From positions 558,001 through 622,000 of the forward strand of contig MU394064.1 of the NCBI GenBank assembly GCA_022578605.1: a stretch of 64,000 bases of DNA, in the 5' to 3' direction. Below the pieces are notes generated by a model. It saw only the letters and a program-made list of their open reading frames with translations, was not told the origin of the DNA and did not search any database. The translations under genes were made by a program, and so were the position numbers. This document shows positions 62,001-64,000 of this stretch, in pieces (within the stretch, counting starts at the first letter, position 1; each line of letters opens with the position of its first letter). Source of the DNA: Camillea tinctor (Eukaryota > Ascomycota > Sordariomycetes > Xylariales > Xylariaceae).

Positions 62001-62852
62001 GTTTAAAGGTTACTTATATTACATAGATGAGATCCACACCCCTTTTCCTATCCACCCAGCCCCTTACAGCCCATGCCCAACCCTTAACTTTCGCCTCCTA
62101 CTTAACCCACGGGCACTCCCTTCTATCTTCAAAAACAGAGAAAAGAAAAGGGCTATTTTATTTAGGGAAAGCCAAAAGAAAAAAAAAGAGAGAGCAAAGT
62201 TTGATAATATCCCATATTCTATTTCTCGCCGCTTTTTAATACCTTTCTATCTGTTGCTTCCTCGTGTCATAACCCGTCATCGCCCGTCCTATAACACTCA
62301 TCCATCCATTTTACCCCTCGAGGTTTAGTTTTTTTTTTCGGGGTTAAAAAGATGTCCACGCGTCTTCCACCATCGAGAAGCGAATTATTTAAATGCTCAA
62401 TCGGTCGAGGCGAAGAGAGAGAAAGAGAGGGGAGCTGCATCAATACACAAACAACACCTTAATAGCACAGATCATAAAGCACACACGCGCTACAGTAGAA
62501 GTGCAATTTTCTAAAGTACTTTGTCCTCATCTTCCCATCAGGGCATAAGGAGAGAGAAAAAAAATAAAAAAGCAAGAACCATAAAAATCTACAATGTTTT
62601 TGCTATAGGCTTGGTTCTACCAAGGTAGGTAACTACACTAGTCCGATCAACGGGCCCGATCCAGATACCTATCGCGAAGTGTGCTTTGTAAAACCAGACC
62701 AGACAGGACGAGACAGGAGCAATAGAAACTGCGTGTGTAGTACCATGGCTAAATTCGCGACTACCTAGCTAAATTGTTCGGTCGGATCGATTGGTGAACG
62801 ACGCCGGCAGCCTCCTACTTTTGTTTTCAAGCGATGGGTTGCCATGTCAATA
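56092..62852. other. gene-poor region, 6.8 kb
   Basis: No gene could be supported. The first kilobase upstream of the ADF-H gene is purine-rich and probably includes its promoter and leader. Further on there are many CCTACC and ACCTAGGT-type motifs, poly-A/poly-T runs and short open frames (for example 58231-58635, 59006-59353, 61310-61792) without domains. A non-coding RNA cannot be excluded. Confidence 0.5.
59765..59776. repeat. 12-bp palindrome TAACCTAGGTTA
   Basis: This perfect palindrome is the clearest copy of a motif family (ACCTAGGT) that recurs at 58151, near 58677, at 60611 and also near 8790. Confidence 0.8.
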
Positions 62853-64000
62853 TCAAGACTTTGATGCCGGCGGTGGCTCCGAAGCCTTCGGAGATTGTGA
62901 GTCCAATGACTCGAGGCTATCCGGTTTCGGGACTGCATCCGCACTAATTTCGGGTGCGTCGCTCTCCAAGGATATCGGCTCTTCCTCCACTGACCCTTCA
63001 ATAACCGTTGGTTTGAAGGTCTCGCTATCGTCAATGGGTATGGGGTCATGGCCCCGGCCGCTGTTGCTGGCTGATACACCAACAGCCGGCGCGTCGCCTT
63101 CAGCGATCTTTTGCTTCGTTGAGCTTACAATCTTTTCGGCCTCGCTAACCTTGCCGGTGCCAGGGATGTTGTCCCCCTCCACGCCGATAGGGTGATCCTT
63201 GTTGTGCTGGTAGTTCTGCAGGGCGGCCTTGTCGAACCGCACAATCATACACGACAGATTGTCCGTGCTGAAATGAGACAGGGCGTGGTTTACTAGTAGT
63301 TTAGAAGCATCCGAAGGGTTTTCTATGTTGCGGACGAGATCGACGGCTTCTTGGTCAGAGCAGACATCCCACAGCTGTAATTTGTTAGTCATATTGCACT
63401 TTTGTGTGGTTCAAATGAGATATATCGACTTACTCCGTCGCATGCAAGAATGATAAACTCATCGAGTTCGGGTTGGATAACGGTCTCGGTGGTGTACGGA
63501 TGGCCAGTAACAAGCTCCTTCATGTAAGTATCGCCCAGCGCTCGGGTAACGGCGAGGACTCCATTAACACGGTTATTTACTATTAAGCCTCCAGCGTTCG
63601 CGATTCGTTTTCCTTCGTTCTCGTCGCTTCCCTTATGGTCATAGGAGAGACGCAAAGCCTTTCCAGATCGACACAGGATGACACGAGCGTCGCCAACATT
63701 TGCTGTGTAGAGGACTCGTTGTCGCACTGCAGCACCTTTTAATCTTGCGTGAGCTGATTCAGGAATTGCAATGTTATTGCCGTCGTCTTCAGACTTACTG
63801 TCCTTAGACTTGGACGCATCAGAGGCCTTCGAAGCCGCAGCGGCTGCCGGGGCGATAGCCTGGGAGCCGGTGGCAGAATTCGAGCTAGGAACTCTGTCTT
63901 CCCAGCGTAGCACAGCAATCGCAGCGGTACAGCCGCTATTCTGAACCGGAAGCTTCTGCAACTGCGCATCAACGCTAGTGAAGGTCTGGTCCAACAGCTC
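62853..64000 (-). CDS. PTC1: PP2C-type protein phosphatase, Ptc1-like (5-prime end beyond the window)
   Basis: The C-terminal part is present: exon 63434 to past 64000 and exon 63374-62853, with a 59-nt intron (GTAAGT/ACAG). Metal-dependent PP2C phosphatases remove phosphate from Ser/Thr; Ptc1 acts on MAP-kinase pathways. Motifs include [61 protein letters not shown] (spanning the intron) and [14 protein letters not shown]. These follow yeast Ptc1 closely. A low-complexity Ala/Ser/Lys insertion ([19 protein letters not shown]) interrupts the domain before TANVGD, and about 120 residues of acidic, Ser/Pro-rich tail follow it. Both are absent from yeast Ptc1 as I know it. The frame remains open to the window edge, so start and first metal-binding motif are not seen. 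Confidence 0.9.

Overview
This window is nuclear DNA from a filamentous ascomycete (Pezizomycotina). Most genes are split by short introns of about 50-150 nt with GTAAGT or GTATGT donors, CTAAC/CTGAC-like branch sites and TAG/CAG acceptors. Gene content is typically filamentous-fungal: a HET-domain protein, NLR-like proteins with ankyrin repeats, a Zn2Cys6 regulator, a Dal5-type MFS permease and a short tyrosinase. Sordariomycetes is my best guess at class and Xylariales a weaker one; neither can be proven from the sequence alone.

Layout. 0-8.2 kb: a zinc-independent MDR oxidoreductase, then a roughly 1800-residue NLR-like protein in five exons on the minus strand. It has a pseudo-hydrolase head, a degenerate NTPase core and long ankyrin repeats. 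9.6-12.2 kb: the purine gene ADE4 (amidophosphoribosyltransferase) in about 12 exons, with one exon junction that does not resolve in frame. 13.4-14.3 kb: a small cysteine-rich single-pass membrane protein. 17.6-21.6 kb: a GC-rich pair of convergent genes, a Zn2Cys6 regulator and a nitrilase-family amidohydrolase. 22.0-22.4 kb: a tRNA-like, hairpin and AT-rich segment that looks like a decayed mobile element. 22.6-35.4 kb: a NACHT-ankyrin NLR, an orphan 252-residue protein, and a 1413-residue HET protein divergent from the orphan. 35.7-42.0 kb: an MFS permease and a GH31 alpha-glycosidase, divergent across 1.8 kb. 46.3-47.7 kb: a secreted tyrosinase. 50.1-56.1 kb: a small basic protein and an actin-binding ADF-H protein with a long disordered middle. 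56.1-62.8 kb: a gene-poor stretch. 62.9 kb to the end: a Ptc1-like PP2C phosphatase cut by the window edge.

How the genes relate. ADE4, the ADF-H protein and PTC1 are housekeeping genes. Between them lies accessory DNA dominated by self/non-self-recognition architecture: two NLR-like genes and one HET gene within 33 kb. The most promising candidate for something undescribed is the divergent orphan/HET pair at 29.1-35.4 kb beside a NACHT-ankyrin NLR. Its layout resembles known fungal allorecognition gene pairs, and the HET domain carries an unusually large insertion. That functional link is inference. Most splice structures were worked out by hand from reading frame, splice consensus and family resemblance; unresolved junctions are stated.
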